From Ascaphus truei (lineage: Eukaryota > Chordata > Amphibia > Anura > Ascaphidae), in assembly GCA_036426205.1 (NCBI GenBank), contig CM071568.1, positions 52,944,066 to 53,008,065 of the forward strand: a DNA stretch of 64,000 nucleotides, read 5' to 3'. The notes under the pieces are model-generated. The model was not told where the DNA came from and made no database searches. It saw only the letters and a list, made by a program, of their open reading frames with translations. Of the stretch, positions 1 through 12,675 are shown piece by piece. The position numbers and the translations under genes are program-made. Position 1 is the first letter of the stretch. Each line of letters starts with the position of its first letter.

Positions 1-860
1 ACCTTACTTCTGAAAGGGTTAATCTCTCTTTGGGACAAAGTAAACTAATTGCATTGACTTGTTTAATGGGTATCATCTGGGTAATACCTTTTTTTTACCC
101 AAATCTGATACCTATTAGTATTTTAGTATTTTTTTATTTTTTAAATTACACTTCGAAGGGGTTTGCTTTTCTCTGACTGCTCCTTTTTGTGTGATTTCAC
201 TGTGTTTTAACAATTGCTTGTACAGTCGCAGTCTCCCTTCCTCAACTCCCCTTAATTTTATTGGCTCTCTGATAAGGACGAGATGGGATTAGGGTAAAGA
301 AAATACTTCCCCATTCAGAGGCACCAAACAAATTCAATTGGATGACCTATTTGGGATTGCACCTTTAATAGTCAGGCGTCGTCCCTTTTTACTTTACAGT
401 ATGATGTCATTTATACCAGTGGTAGTCTGAAGTTTATTGAAATTCATTATACATTTTCCTGCCCTCTGCTTCTTCTGAGATGGCACAAATCTGACCTGTT
501 TCCAAGATACAGTGCGTAAATGGACAGATTTAGCCTCTAGAGTGTTTATTAATGTCTGTCATTTAATGACAGACATCTTGCTGTACATTTCTTTTTGTTT
601 TGATCATTTTTCTGATTTTGAGCAGACATTTAGGAGTGTAGCCAGCAACTGACACACAACATATTTTAAATAAACAATTCGTTACATTATTTTTGATGTA
701 ATGACACTGCACAAAATGGACAAGGTTAGGGTTCAGCAACTTTAAACTATGATTCATTTGCAAAATTTTATCACATTTAAGGTAAACACGTAGAGGAGTT
801 GTTCATAATCTTTAGAAACAGAGAGAAATATTTAAAGGGTAATTTTTACCTGGGGGGGAG
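1..860. other. AT-rich intronic sequence without recognised gene
   Basis: This stretch would be intron of the gene whose exon lies at 5051. I see no convincing coding frame, terminal repeats or RNA gene. The only open frame (minus strand, 563-763) is short, low-complexity and has no recognisable family features. Confidence 0.5.
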
Positions 861-884
861 AGTCGATTTTTATTTTTACTCTAA

Positions 885-1000
885 GTGAGAAGCGGGTGTT
901 CCTAGAGCTGAACCGCGTTATGTCTGCTCTGGGAACCACGTGTGTATCCCGAGATACGGACCTCTGAAGGGGCTGCCGGTAAGTCCCCGTTAGACACGCA
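885..1000 (+). repeat. Dispersed repeat, 'GAGCTGAACCGC' family, copy 1
   Basis: The segment shares a characteristic order of words (GAGCTGAACCGC, a TGGGAACC-type block, CCCGAGATACGGACCTCTGAAGGGG) with copies at 26020-26130 (minus), 51475-51545 (minus) and 63783-64000 (plus). Terminal repeats could not be defined, so the class is unknown. It is a medium-copy interspersed repeat by its recurrence within this window alone. Confidence 0.5.
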
Positions 1001-1622
1001 ATAGTGGGCCAATGGCAAGCCTTGCGACTTCCTATTGGTCCGCTTCATGTGGGACCCTTACATTATTAATAATTATTCATAGTTTTGTTCCATTCTTCTC
1101 AAAATGTACTGTATCATGTAGATTAGAAGAAGGTTGCTTGAAAATCCTGAGATCTCTTGATATTCTTTGACTTTGTAAATATGTCTCCAGGTTTACAACA
1201 GAGCCGGATAGGCAGGGACAACATAGTTTGGGTAGAAAGGCAGGACTGGAGAAAATAGTCAGACGATTTGCAGAAAACTGATTTAAGTTGGGAGCTTGGA
1301 GCACAGGCAGGCAGCTCCAATTGGAAGCTGCCTTTTTTGAGTTGACAGCTCTAAAAGAGCAGAAAGGCAGTATATAACCCTGCTCACCTAATGTAACCGT
1401 GTATCTGTAACCATTATCAGTCATCATAACTCTGTGCCCAGGACATACTTGAAAACGAAAGGTAAAAACATTTTATAAATAAAATTACAATTATGAACCG
1501 CTTTTAAGTAACGAAATTATAATGTTTTTAGCAGCACCTAAAATAAAGCATATGAATGGTTAAATACATATGCGGTGCCCGGGAACAAGGAGGAACTCCA
1601 ATTTCCTCCAAATGTACAATAT

Positions 1623-2613
1623 AGAACAGAGGTTGTGTTCCCAGCACTCAAAGAAGAATATGATAAATAATCATCTTTATAAAAAAAAGATATATTCTTA
1701 AGTTTGTGTGGCGGAGAAATACATAGAGCGGCGTCCAGCAGTCGTGGTATCCAGTGGGCTGTCGCTTCTTAGAGTTGTTTTGATCTTTCTTACTTTGCAG
1801 TATTAATTTGAAAACTGTGTCTGCACTAGCGAGGAGGTTTTTCCTTGCTGTCAGCGTTAGCCTATATTCATGATACTATTGACTATTTAGCATATGAGTG
1901 TGCCTAATGATGATAGAATTGCTCTGAAGTGATATTTTGAGACGGGGTCTTCACCTGGTAGGAGGTTTTGCCTTGTGGTTCATAATAGCCTTTAAGCTGT
2001 GATACCAGTGATTCTCTATTACATGAGTGCGTCTTTACTATAGTACAATCATTTTGTAGCCTATACTATAGTGTTTAGTGAATCTGTGACTGTATTATGT
2101 GGGATAGCCTGTCTCTATTAAGGGTGTGTCCTCTATTAGCGTAGGTGGTATCCTATATTAGCGTTATAGTACCCCATTGTGGGACATATATTTAATAATA
2201 TTTTTTCCTGTTGGTACCATTGTTATTTATTTTGGTATTTTTGGGAGCACCTATCTGTGACAGGGGTAAGGGAAGTACCTAGATCTGTTTGATCTTAGGG
2301 AACGGGCCAGAAGAAGGGGCCAGGAGCCCGAAACATTGCCCCCCTTATTCCCCTATTTTTTCCCCCTCCCTCTCTTTCCCCTTGTCTACCCTTATCGTGT
2401 CTCCCTTAACTAGTGTTTTATCTGCTTTGTACGTGTATTATTAAAGACAGCTTAACTTGATTTGTTGTTCTACCTACATTAGCATAGTGATATGTGTGGT
2501 TGTTTGCTCTATGTATTTCTCTGAAACACAAACTGAAGAATATATATATATTTTTTATAAAGATGTTGTTTATTGTATTGTTCTTTGAGTGCTGGGAACA
2601 CAACCTCTGTTCT
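1623..2613 (+). repeat. Fold-back element FB1 (long inverted repeat)
   Basis: The 33 bp at 1623-1655 are the exact reverse complement of 2581-2613. Pairing continues less perfectly inward through 1656-1730 against 2509-2580, giving arms of about 105 bp separated by roughly 780 bp. The centre carries a hammerhead-like motif at 2306-2340. No coding capacity is visible. The architecture resembles the fold-back elements at 11637-12675 and 28117-28788, but I could not find a target-site duplication here. It is interpreted as a non-autonomous relative of Penelope-like elements. Confidence 0.6.
2306..2340 (+). ncRNA. Hammerhead-like motif, copy 1
   Basis: The order is box CAGAAGA, one A, hairpin GGGC/GCCC with a short loop (CAGGA), then GAAACATTG. 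This follows the (C/T)TGANRA - stem II - GAAA layout of hammerhead ribozymes, though the first box has CAG instead of CTG, which probably weakens or abolishes cleavage. It lies between the arms of FB1. Confidence 0.4.
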
Positions 2614-3235
2614 CTTTTGTAAAATCCATGAAGCTTAGCACATTACATATTACACATACATTTTGTGATTTCGTTGTGATTTTTATCTCTCTCTGCACCT
2701 CTTTCCTGACATTACCAGCAATATTACTTGTAATAAAAGAAACTAGAGACACACAAAGCTGACTTTAAAGCTCTTAACCTTTTAATTAAAAAACTGAAGC
2801 TTCTGAAAATGTTGGCGTTGAAGATGTGCTTTAGTATGTTCATTTTTAATGCGGGACTCCCACAACATTATGACAAGGAATACTTGCAGTACATGGCAAT
2901 ATGGGTTTACTCCTGGAAAGAGCATTTCACTCTTCACAAGTTTTATATAAGATATAGGAATTTAATTTCAAGCCATAACACTGGAAGAGACCTTTTTATT
3001 TCTGTTCCTCATTAAATTTGGAATGCTTGGAGGATATCTGCTAAAATAGTTTGGAGCCTTTGTGTCCTGAGAGAGAGACTATGTAAAAGCAAAAGGTATT
3101 TGTAATAGTGGGCATTTTCCGAATTTTTTTTTTCTCTCTTGTTTTTAATATACACTGCTTGCTAAGTATGATATGTACATTTCAGTTGTAGCATTTCATT
3201 GACGTTAACATGGGGTCTTCATATTCTTGATTATG
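2614..3235. other. Intronic sequence without recognised feature
   Basis: The frame at 2809-3015 (+) is short and shows no family motif. I see nothing else here. Confidence 0.4.
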
Positions 3236-3243
3236 GAGTAGAT

Positions 3244-3507
3244 CAGGGGTTGGGGTGTAAAGTTTTCAAGGGGGGGGAAGGGGCACGGCACTTACAGAGG
3301 CCCTGCACTCTTCCCCAAGGCATTTTAAATTAAATGCCATGGATCGCGCGAGGCCTCTGTACTTTACCTCCGGCAACGCGGCGTCATGTGACATTGAGTT
3401 GCCATGGCAATGTGACCCCACGGCATCATTTGACGCCGGAGAAACGGTAAGGAGGGGGCACAAGCAGGGAGGGAGAGCAGGCAGGGGGGTACGTTTGCAC
3501 ACCCCTG
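3244..3507. mobile_element. hAT-type MITE with 8-bp target duplication
   Basis: The element opens with CAGGGGTTGG and closes with CACACCCCTG, the CAG...CTG ends usual for hAT transposons. It is flanked by GAGTAGAT (3236-3243) and GACTAGAT (3508-3515), a 7 of 8 match of the 8-bp duplication expected for hAT. It has no transposase. The GC-rich interior, with a run of CpGs and words such as CTTCCCCAAGGCATTT, is shared with copies at 39352-39634 and 55396-55726. Confidence 0.75.
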
Positions 3508-4159
3508 GACTAGATTATATACATAAATTACACTTTTAGTAGGGGTTTGTTGAGAACTCATCAGTCCTTCTGTTGTTTTTATACAAGGTTTGCTATGAAT
3601 ACCCCAAGATGGGGGTGAAAAGGTTTGAAGCTGCCTCTGCCTTCCCCATGCCTGGAAATTTACACAAAAAAATGCACACTACCCTTTATCTTTATACTTC
3701 GTCTTGATAATAAAAAAATCTCCTGGTGAGGAATTTTAATTAGAAGCTGTAGGAAAGGCAAGAAAATATGAAGTGTTTCCTAAGCCCCCCCAGAATGTGT
3801 TAGCCCCCCCCCCCCCCCAGAATGTGTTATCTTTTAGGTTTGTTCTAATACCATTAGAGTTCTCCATAGATGAAATGATAAGAGTACAGAGAAACCTCAT
3901 ACAGTATGTTACTTCTCTAAGCATACTCGGTATGTTTGATTGGAACCGTCCTATCAAATTAAGCCCATCTGCTTTTGATCTTTATTTAACATCTACCTAG
4001 AATGAGCTGAATAGGCAGACCCCTCCCCTAATTGTTTGTCAAGTGACTGTGTTAGAGTATCTAAGTAAGTCTATCTTGGCTGTGTCACCCCAAAGTGCCA
4101 CATAAAGTGTGGAGTTAATACTGGAGATAGAATTGGAGTTGAATACCACTAGAAGATCT

Positions 4160-4890
4160 GGACTTTGCACTTCAAAAATAACCACAACCTTTTAACTGTG
4201 AGAACTTGTTTTTCTAAATGCTGTGATAATTTGTACTCTTCCTATCCTCCAATATGTGGTTTAGTCTCTCCTCCTGCATCTCACTATGCCCTCCCTGTTG
4301 CTTTTCTGTTTAATTTCTCACTCCTTTGTAAACGTTTCTGTTCTCTCCCACTTCCCCACTCCCCTCCTATGGCTGTGCCCATACACTGCACCATTATTTA
4401 TACACCTCTTTCCCAACAACTTCCTTACCCCGCAATAAAAAGCACCCCCACAAATCCTCTATTCACACCCTCTTTCTACTTCTTTCTGCTGCTGGGGATA
4501 TCTCTCCAAATCCTGAACCCAGACATACACACCTGCCCTCACCCAGGCCTCCCTACCATCTCCTCCCATGCAAATGGTGTTAATCTTCTGATTTAATCCT
4601 GATAAACCTTACAACTTGCCCCACAAATCAAGCATCCCAATAGCCGCTGGCTATTGTCCCACACCCACAGTCACTCCTGCCACCCATTGTGACCAAGCAC
4701 TGCCATCTACTGCTGTCTCTGTAAGTTTCTCATCATACATCTTAGATTGTAAACTCTTCGGAGCAGGGATTTCCTTTCCTATTGTCTGATTTTGCTGCGC
4801 TTAAAGTATTATTATAATTCCCTGTACTATATTCTTTGTGAAGCGCTGAGTACCCTTTTGACGCTATATAAATAAAGACATACAATACAG
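4160..4890 (+). mobile_element. L2/CR1-group LINE 3' end
   Basis: The 3' part (about 4740-4890) contains TTAGATTGTAAACTCTTCGG, a GAAGCGCTGAGTACC block and the terminal GCTATATAAATAAAGACATA. This is the same tail found at 62450-62640 (+) and, inverted, at about 21125-21225. This tail is the characteristic 3' end of L2-like LINEs in frog genomes. The pyrimidine-rich 4160-4700 part carries an open frame (4165-4596) with no recognisable domain, probably UTR or degenerate ORF. The insertion lies wholly in intron. Confidence 0.6.
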
Positions 4891-5050
4891 TACGTGTTTT
4901 GGTGTAGGCTTAGAACAAGAGAAAGTGTTGGGGCCCAAAACATTGTTTTTGAACATGCAAAGCCAAAATGAGATGCATTCACATTAAAAGCTCTGGATAA
5001 CACGGAGACTTGGAAATCATTGGTACAAAAATGTCTCTTCCTCTCCGCAG

Positions 5051-5174
5051 CAGACGAATCATTAATCTTGGTCCAGTTATGCTGATTCCTGAAGAACAAC
5101 CAGCTCAACCTGCGCTCCCAGTCCAACCCGACGGTACCAGAGTAGTGTGTGGTCACTGTGGGAATACCTTTCTA
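5051..5174 (+). CDS. pip4p2: PIP4P2 internal coding exon (zinc-ribbon region)
   Basis: The exon encodes 41 complete codons beginning RRIINLGPVMLIPEEQPAQP and ending CGHCGNTFL, nearly identical to vertebrate type 2 PtdIns-4,5-bisphosphate 4-phosphatase (TMEM55A). That enzyme removes the 4-phosphate from PI(4,5)P2 on late endosomes and lysosomes. The segment is cytosolic and contains the CGHC pair of a zinc-ribbon-like region. The acceptor is a pyrimidine tract ending CTCCGCAG, and the first base C completes a split Cys codon. The donor is CTA|GTAAGT, phase 0. The catalytic CX5R motif of the family is encoded further upstream and is outside the window. In family members the protein continues with a tryptophan-led exon that I did not locate (see findings). 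Identification from conserved sequence is very secure. Confidence 0.95.
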
Positions 5175-5864
5175 GTAAGTAATCTCTTTCCCCCTACAGT
5201 ACAAATGAAACAGATATTAATGGGGTCAAATGTAGGCTTAGGATAGTTATTCTGAATGTACAATAATTTGTGACTGCAGCTTCTTGGTCCTTGACAGTGC
5301 TGGTTCACCCAGTACTATAACAGAAGCATATAGATGCAGTAAGTGGGCAGAGTAGGTAATTATGCAGCTGGTTATCTGAAGAGCAGGAATTGAACTGAAT
5401 TATTCAGTTGGCCAGTGAGAGAAGCAACACCTGAGTCCTACAGTTTTGTTGTTTTCCCCTCAGTTGTAATAGGATCTACTTTGCCACAAAGTTAAAGTTA
5501 TACTCCCACTTAAAGGTGCACAGATAAATTGTAATAAAGCGAAATTATTTTTTAATATTTATAACACACCATCAAATTCTGCAGTGTAGTCCAATGGTGT
5601 GGGAAGATGACAATACAGTACAAATAGATCATTAACATACACTGGTAAAGTAGGTAAGGAGAGCCCTGCTCCAAGGAGCTTAATGTAAAAGCACGGAGAC
5701 AGTGGAAACATCATAAATAATGGAAAAAGGAGGTTGGTGCTTTCATTAAAGGATGCTTGCTTTGTGATGCTAGTAGCCTTTTCAAATGTAATCTTGGAAA
5801 TGTAATCCAAACAAACATTACATGATGCCAGAGGCTCAAATTTACATAATGGAAAGTGCAGTAA

Positions 5865-6490
5865 AAGTAAAAAAAAAAAAAAAAACCCCTGCACATGAAT
5901 GCGGCCCCCTCCCTTCACAGCTCTGTCCCCCCCCCCCCTGCAACAGCTCCATTCCCCCCCATCACACTCAGTTCCCCCACCCTTAACAGCTGTGCTCCCC
6001 CCAGCCTTCACATCTCCGATTTCCCCCCCGTTCACACCACGTTCCCCCCTTCCTTCACAACTCGGCCCTCCCAGCCCCCCCCCCCCCTGTTTACAGCTGC
6101 GAGATGGGGGGTATGGGTGCAGTGTCACACTTGCATAGTACAGGGTGCAATCTCTCACACACACACACACACACACTCACTCAGACACACACTGTCCCAC
6201 ACACAGACACACACACACTCATGCAAGTAACGTTTACAGCAGAAGAAGCAGCCTCTCACCCCCCCCCCCCTCCCGGAGCTCACATCAAAGTTCAGAAGCA
6301 GCAGCTCTCCTCTCCGCCCACCACAGATCATCCTCTTCCTCCCCCCCCCCCCCCCCCTCCCTCCTCGTAGCTCACAGCACATCTCCCTCTCCATCCCATA
6401 CCTCAGGCAGCAGGAGGCTTGAGCAACGAGGACTGCACACCCGCCTCCTTGGGGGGGGGGGAGCGGAGGGGCAGCAGTGAGTGCGGGCAA
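5865..6490. repeat. CpG/C-rich low-complexity block with (CA)n
   Basis: An A run (about 5869-5885) is followed by repeated C runs with TTCACA spacers, an interrupted (CA)n at 6155-6215 and further C runs to 6470. Open frames on both strands here (for example 5895-6230, 6155-6490, 5559-6176) are artefacts of the composition. The block resembles the GC-rich interiors of the hAT elements at 31937 and 61348, but I could not find terminal repeats. Confidence 0.6.
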
Positions 6491-7550
6491 CCACTGACTT
6501 GGCTATTTTATAGAAACCCAGCCACTGTAATCGTGCCCCCATAGACCACAAAGTTTTGCCATGATATTTTGTGGTCAAATTAGATTTACACTTCATGGGG
6601 AAGTTATTGACACACATGTCATTTGTGTTTTTTTTTTATATTTTGTTCACAAAAAGTAGATCCAGCATCCAATTGCTGCATACCAACAAAATCTGTGCTA
6701 CATACAATCCTGTCTACTAACCAGGTCCCAGTGTGGTGGTCTTTATTAAAATCAAAGCTTCATTTTGTGATTTTCGGATTAACGAAATACCTGGTGATAG
6801 AACAGCATGGCCTTTCTAATACAACTTGGAACATGGCACATTTAACCTACAGTACCTATTCAATAGTGTCCAAAACAGGGTAGTGCAGTAGTTTGGTAAG
6901 CAATTTTTTCTTTTCTTTTTAGGGCGATTCTTTAAAATGAAATATTTAAATAGTTAAAGCTTGTTGTTTTTAAAAATATTTGTAAAAAAAAAAAAATATT
7001 GTTGACAATGCTGCATTTTGAAAGTTACCTGACCATTGAAGTCGAACATAACATCCCTCTAACAGAGATTGAGTCCTAACAGTATGAAACGATTTTTTGT
7101 GTAGTAAGGCCCTTGTAACAGGGACGTATCACTGTTGGAGATAAACTGCCTCTAAATCCAGCAGTGTGACAGTTAATTGCACAGGCAATCAACCAGACTC
7201 CACCTGACTGATTAGGACTGTTAGAAAAAGCCTGGTCTGAGTAACAGGAAGGAGATTCCTTAGCTCACAAGGGAGCTGACAGAATGAAAATGAGGGCTGT
7301 GTCCTGAGAGACAGACACAAGGGGGACCAGACCTCTATGCCTGGACCCTCAAGCAGACACCTACCCGGACACCACTGACCTGAAGGGCCACCTGCGTTAA
7401 GGTACCGCTGACACTTTGGGGTGATAAGTGGGTAAGGGGCTTTTCCCGCCCCCCCAGCTGTGCAGAGAGGGACTGTGGAAGTCAGTTAGCCCTTACACAG
7501 GGATAGGTGTTTGTTTTATGTATCTTTTTGGTTTGCTGTATTGTTTAGAG
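6491..7550. other. Intronic sequence without recognised feature
   Basis: The only frame of any length (6623-6883, +) shows no domain. Parts around 7080-7460 look like old interspersed repeat, but no ends could be defined. I searched here for the missing pip4p2 exon and did not see it. Confidence 0.35.
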
Positions 7551-7667
7551 CAAGCATGTCAAACTCCAATGCTAACAAGGGCCAAATAAACAATGTTTAA
7601 GTCTAGGTGGGCCGCAAAAAAACAAAACTTAAATTTTCATAGAAAGGTAGGTTTATTTCGAAAAGTA

Positions 7668-7705
<38 letters not shown>
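7551..7705 (+). mobile_element. hAT element 5' end plus (GT)n microsatellite
   Basis: CAAGCATGTCAAACTC at 7551 is the terminal sequence of the hAT family whose complete copy lies at 31937-34070. The following GGGCCAAATAAACAA and GGGCCGCAAAAAAACA words match that copy too. It is cut off after about 110 bp by a (GT)n tract (about 7670-7705), directly beyond which PLE-A begins. The matching right end was not found. Confidence 0.6.
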
Positions 7706-7708
<3 letters not shown>

Positions 7709-8027
7709 GTTCCTTTTGTTTATTTTCCCTCTCTGCATTATGTTGACGGAGTCCACCTATTGAAGTCAAGCAGGAAGGACACTTCTACAGCGTTCTGCTA
7801 ATTTGAGACTCTATCATTGTTGGACATTTGATTCCAGCTTTGGACTAATCGGCGCCGGTCTGTATTGTTTCATTATTGTCTTGTTTTCCAACTGCGTCTT
7901 GGAGTTGGTGTTACCTGGCAGCCTATTATTTATATTTATATTATTTGTGCATTATCACATCACATCACCTTTATAGTCACTGTACACATTTTTAGCGCTA
8001 TATACACCCATTTTTTTCTTGTCTTTG
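7706..8027 (+). repeat. PLE-A left pLTR-like direct repeat
   Basis: The 322 bp match 13376-13697 with about five visible substitutions (for example GAGTCCACC against GAGTTCACC, GGCGCC against GGCACC). Penelope-like elements commonly carry such LTR-like repeats, generated by tandem or template-switched copies. The low divergence suggests a young insertion. Confidence 0.8.
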
Positions 8028-8115
8028 TTTACCAGCATAGGTGTAGCAGCTTTAAGCACATTTAAACTCATCACTATGAGCACTTTATTTCTTTCTAGAA
8101 CACGTCTAAATATCG

Positions 8116-11100
8116 ATGTGGATCTTATATTTCAAGACCCCCCACTCAGTACCTAGAGTAGAGCCCAAGGTGGCTGATTTTCATCCAATTATGGTCCAAT
8201 TAGAGAGGTCTCTAATTCCAGAGAGTAAACAGTGGTGGGAGGTCACCACTTTAAGTAAATACCTGGAGAACCATCGCATTCCAAGAGGACTCAGAGTCCA
8301 AAAGGTTCCTACAGTGGACACCCGAAATACACCATTCATGCAGGAATGGAATGATATTTTAGATAATTGTTCTTTTGCACTAATGAAATTATTAATTCAT
8401 CAACGCAAAAAAAATTAGTACAATTAGATGAGGATATTGGAGATTTGAAAACTCAACTCGACCCTTTTTTAAACAATAAAGAATTACAAGAACTTGAACC
8501 AATAGTAAAAAAAAAGGTTAGATCAATTCGAATTAGAAATAGTAGGTACTAAGCAGAGTAAATTTTTTAGGGACAAAACCGACTACGATACTGGTCGCCA
8601 AAGAACCTGGAACAAAAAAAGTAAAGTTGATCAGGTTCCAAATGCAGACCCAAACCCAAAAAGCAGTAATCAACATTTGGGAACTAAACGGATTAGGACA
8701 GAGAAAAGTAATCCAATCTCCTCTTATAAAACTAGAGATAATAATAGGTCAAAGAAACCTCATCATTTACCTCTTTTACCAATTCCTATTCTAATTCCAC
8801 AACCGCAGAGGGTGTTACCCCAACATGACACTAATCAGTATTTAAAACAGAAACAGGCCAAAGAAATTTATGATGCACAATTGGCGGCCAAACATGAGAC
8901 AGTTTTGGCCAACAATAAGTATCATGTACTATCGGAAATTGAATCAGAAAGTGAGCTTGATAGTGTCTCCTTTACTCCACTTCCAACTCAGGGAGCAAAA
9001 ACAAGCTTTTCTTTTTTAGAGTGGATAAAGGAAAGGGAACACATATTTCCACAGGTAGAGATAAAAACACACATAGAGCCCCAGCCTCCTTCAAATTACA
9101 AAAAAAGAAAAAGTGCACCAGAGGAAGCAGGGGAGGTGTTAATAGACATAAATTGAAAGATGGTTGTCTAATCAAAAACATTTTTAACATCAGTAAACAC
9201 CCACTCACCAGTGTTGAAAGGAGGGTGTTGGGCAAAGGCCTTACATTTGCACCAATCTGCGGGCCCAATAGCTTCAACCTCCACATTGACGTACACAAGT
9301 TTGCACGTAAACTAGCATTAAAAAAATATTTTTTAAAAGACCCAATTGCAACACAAATAGTTTCACAAACAAGTGATTCCGAACCTAGCTCTTCAAAACC
9401 GGAAAGGATTTTTAAATCACGATCTACTTTTTACCCGAAATTTGCACAGGGCCATTTGGTTAATGCATTTGTAAACATAGTGACAAAGGATTTGGAGAAT
9501 AACAGTAGATCTTATAAAATTCAAAGAGATAATCTAGATCCCCAAGAGAAAGTGGCATTGCGCCAACTGGAAGATAACAAAGCTATTGTTATAAAACCTG
9601 CTGACAAAGGGGGGGGGGGGGTATAGTGGTGATGGATACTCAGTATTACATACAAGAATCTATGAGACTACTTGGGGACACCACCACTTACCTCCCCGTT
9701 GCAAATGACCCTCTGAGCCGATACGAAACAGAATATAAAATGCTGCTAAGTAAGGGCATCGAGGATGGCGCAATTACAGTGGATGAGTCAGAGTTTTTAC
9801 AATCACCTTTTTCACGAACACCGATTTTTTTATTTTATCCCTAAAATACACAAAGATATTAATTTTCCCCCAGGCCGACCGATTATTTCGGGCATATCAT
9901 CACTCGCGTCCAATTTATCTCAGTTCATTGACCACCATTTACAACCTCTGGTGTGTCGGGCTACATCTTATTTACGTGATACTACGCATGTCCTGCAGCT
10001 GTTGACGGATTTGGAATGGCAGTCTGAGTACACATGGGTGACCGCAGATGTTACATCTTTATACACTACGATCAACCATCTTAAGGGTTGCCATGCAGTA
10101 TCACACATGTTGGAATCAGATACTGCCATTTCAACAGTACGTAAATCATTTTTGTTAGACAGCATACGTTTTATTTTAACACATAATTATTTTCAGTTTA
10201 ATTCGCAATTTTATTTACGGGTGTGTGGAACGGCGATGGGCACTAGGTTTGCCCCAAGTTATGCCAACATCTTTATGGATAGTTGGGAAGAGGATTTTAT
10301 TTGGAACAACTGTCCTCTTGGGGCATACCTGGTGCTCTGGCGCCGTTTCATAGATGACGTGATTTTTGTATGGTCTGGTAGTGTAGAACAGTTAGAATTA
10401 TTTTTTGTCTACTTAAATAATAATGATAGGGATCTTTCATTTACGTTCAACCACAATAAAGATCACATAGAATTCCTGGACCTTAAGATCTCAGCTGTAA
10501 ATAATACAATTCAGACGAAGACCTATTTTAAATCTGTACGGGCAAATAATTATTTACGAGCAGACAGTCAACATGATCCAAGTTGGATTCGAAACATTCC
10601 AACGGGACAAATTACACGCCTGAAGCGCAACTGCTCCAATCCGGAGGAGTATGCCATACAGGCAAATGAGCTAAAAAATAAATTTAAGGCTAGAAAGTAC
10701 TCAGAGAAACTACTATCAGATGCTTCTCAGCAGGTAGATCTGATAGATAGAAGTAGTCTCTTAGAATATAAAAAACCAGTAAGGGGTAATGAATTTAATG
10801 GTAGTTTGTAACACAGTATAACGAAATGGCCCCAAAAATTCGGCATATCATAAACAAACATTGGCCCATTCTCGTGTGATAACACGTTAGCACAATGTCT
10901 TCCAGCAAAACCCAAAATCATTTTTACTAAAGCATCTAATTTAAAATCACGGTTGGCACCTAGTTGTCCTTTGGACCATGGTGAGTCTGTGTCAACAAAT
11001 GCAATTAAGGGTTTCTTTAAATGTACCAGGTGCACTGCATGTTCATATAGTGATAACACCAAACATTTAGATCCAATGTAACTTCTAAAATATATACCAT

Positions 11101-11455
11101 CAAGTCTCATATTAATTGTCATACTTCATTTGTGATCTATCTACTCCAGTGCCCCTGCGGCCTTCAGTATGTGGGCCGTACAGGAAGGTGCTATCAGAGG
11201 AGAGTGTATGAGCATATATATAATATAAAGAGAGGTCTCATTACACATAGTGTTTCACACCATTTTTTAACTCACCATAATAAAAATCCGGTTGGGTTGA
11301 AATGCCAGGCCATCGAAACAATACGGGCCAATTGGAGGGGGGGCGATCAGCTCAATCAGATCAGTAGGCGAGAGTCATACTGGATCTTTGAGCTGAAAAC
11401 CCTCTCTCCAAATGGCTTAAACATTGATTTTGACCTAGGAGCTTTTTTAAAATAA
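8116..11455 (+). pseudogene. PLE-A reverse transcriptase / GIY-YIG polyprotein, frameshifted
   Basis: Overlapping frames at 8116, 8367, 8677, 9021, 9626, 9765 and 11132 together spell a Penelope-type polyprotein. Recognisable blocks, in order, are the N-terminal lysine-rich region, IVIKPADKGGG (about 9588-9615), FIPKIHKDINFPPGRPIISG (about 9830-9890), the catalytic aspartate in VTADVTSLYTT, GTAMGTRFAPSYANIFMD, the FIDD active-site pair (about 10350) and HIEFLDLKIS. These are followed by the GIY-YIG-type block IYLLQCPCGLQYVGRT (about 11135). Frameshifts occur at the A run near 8405 and the G run near 9610, with further breaks near 9110, 9840 and 10811-11130, so this copy cannot make an intact protein. 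Some homopolymer breaks could be sequencing errors. Confidence 0.85.
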
Positions 11456-11636
11456 TTGTTTTAAAATAATTAAATTATCTATATATTTATTTTTTATATT
11501 TTTTAATTATATATATATCTATATTTATGTAATTTTATTGTAATATGTGATATTATCAGATGGATGTTTACGTTGTGTCTAGTTTACGATTAGTTAGTCA
11601 TTGTGGTGGTTTATATTATGTATAATCATACACCTG

Positions 11637-12675
11637 TAGTTGTGTAAACAGGTGAATAAAAAGGCGCGAACAGCTTAATAGGGAGTGAATTAAATAATAT
11701 TAGTAAAAATGATGATAAAATAAATGTGATGACCAAAACCCCCAGCTCAAACCTCACTGGTGGGACCTGTTTCACGGTTTCCAAAGTTTAGAAGTATCTC
11801 AGAACATCCAGGGGGAGCATATGGAGGAATGAGAAAACAAAACAAGATACACAAATATAAGTGCAGACGTAATGCAGTGGGTAGATAAATATAGCAGTGT
11901 CTTGGCTCATATAGCTGTTCTACTCACAGGACTAAAGAGTAAATGTAGGCAGTTGGCAAATTGGGTTGCCACCCTTGAAGTTATCTAGGCACCGGACCCC
12001 CTATCGATATTCCGTCAGCAAATACCGCATGTATAAAGAGAGGGAAAACTACATAGTGCGATCAATATGTAAACTTTTTTAAAAAAATGAATAGGTAAAA
12101 AATCTGACGTCACGGCTGCAGGGATAGTTTTTTGCTACGGGCAGACCTATTTTGGTCTTGGAGGCGACCCGTAGCAAAACCTATCCCTGCAGCCGTGACG
12201 TCAGAGGATCAGACGGGCGCACAGAGGGAGGCTCCGATCCAGGATACAGAGCCGTGGCAGCCAGCCTGATGACCCAAGGGAGGCGGTGAGCTGCTCGGGA
12301 CATCTCCTATTCACACTTTGTGATAAATGCTTTTATTCTATTAGCACATTGTAAGTGCGCATTTTTTAACCTATTCATTTTTTATATAAAGTTTACATAT
12401 TGATCGCACTATGTAGTTTACCCTCTCTTTATACATGCGATATTTGCTGACGGAATATCGATAGGGGGGTCCGGTGCCTAGATACCTTCAAGGGTGGCAA
12501 CCCAATTTGCCAACTGCCTACATTTACTCTTTAGTCCTGTGAGTAGAACAGCTATATGAGCCAAGACACTGCTATATTTATCTACCCACTGCATTACGTC
12601 TGCACTTATATTTGTGTATCTTGTTTTGTTTTCTCATTCCTCCACATGCTCCCCCTGGATGTTCTGAGATACTTC
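11637..12675 (+). mobile_element. Fold-back element FB2 inserted in PLE-A, 14-bp target duplication
   Basis: The word TAATCATACACCTG occurs at 11623-11636 and again at 12676-12689. It brackets a segment with a ~150 bp unpaired leader (beginning TAGTTGTGTAAACAGG) and then inverted repeat arms 11788-12097 and 12364-12678. A second inner palindrome with a TGACGTCACGGCTGCAGGGA core spans about 12100-12206. The outer arm ends at the right duplication. The 14-bp duplication is of retroposon type rather than DNA-transposon type. No ORF is present. The layout matches FB3 (28117-28788). Confidence 0.7.

Noticed and set aside
4914..4960. GGGGCCCAAAACATTG as an eighth hammerhead-like motif
   Set aside because: It resembles the right half of the motif at 2306 but lacks GAAA and a pairing first box.
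5559..6490. Opposite-strand frames of 111-205 codons
   Set aside because: Poly-Pro/poly-Gly frames from C/G runs and (CA)n. No motif.
6900..6960. Pyrimidine tract plus AG at 6922 as the acceptor of the missing pip4p2 exon
   Set aside because: The sequence after the AG does not encode a tryptophan-led zinc-ribbon peptide.
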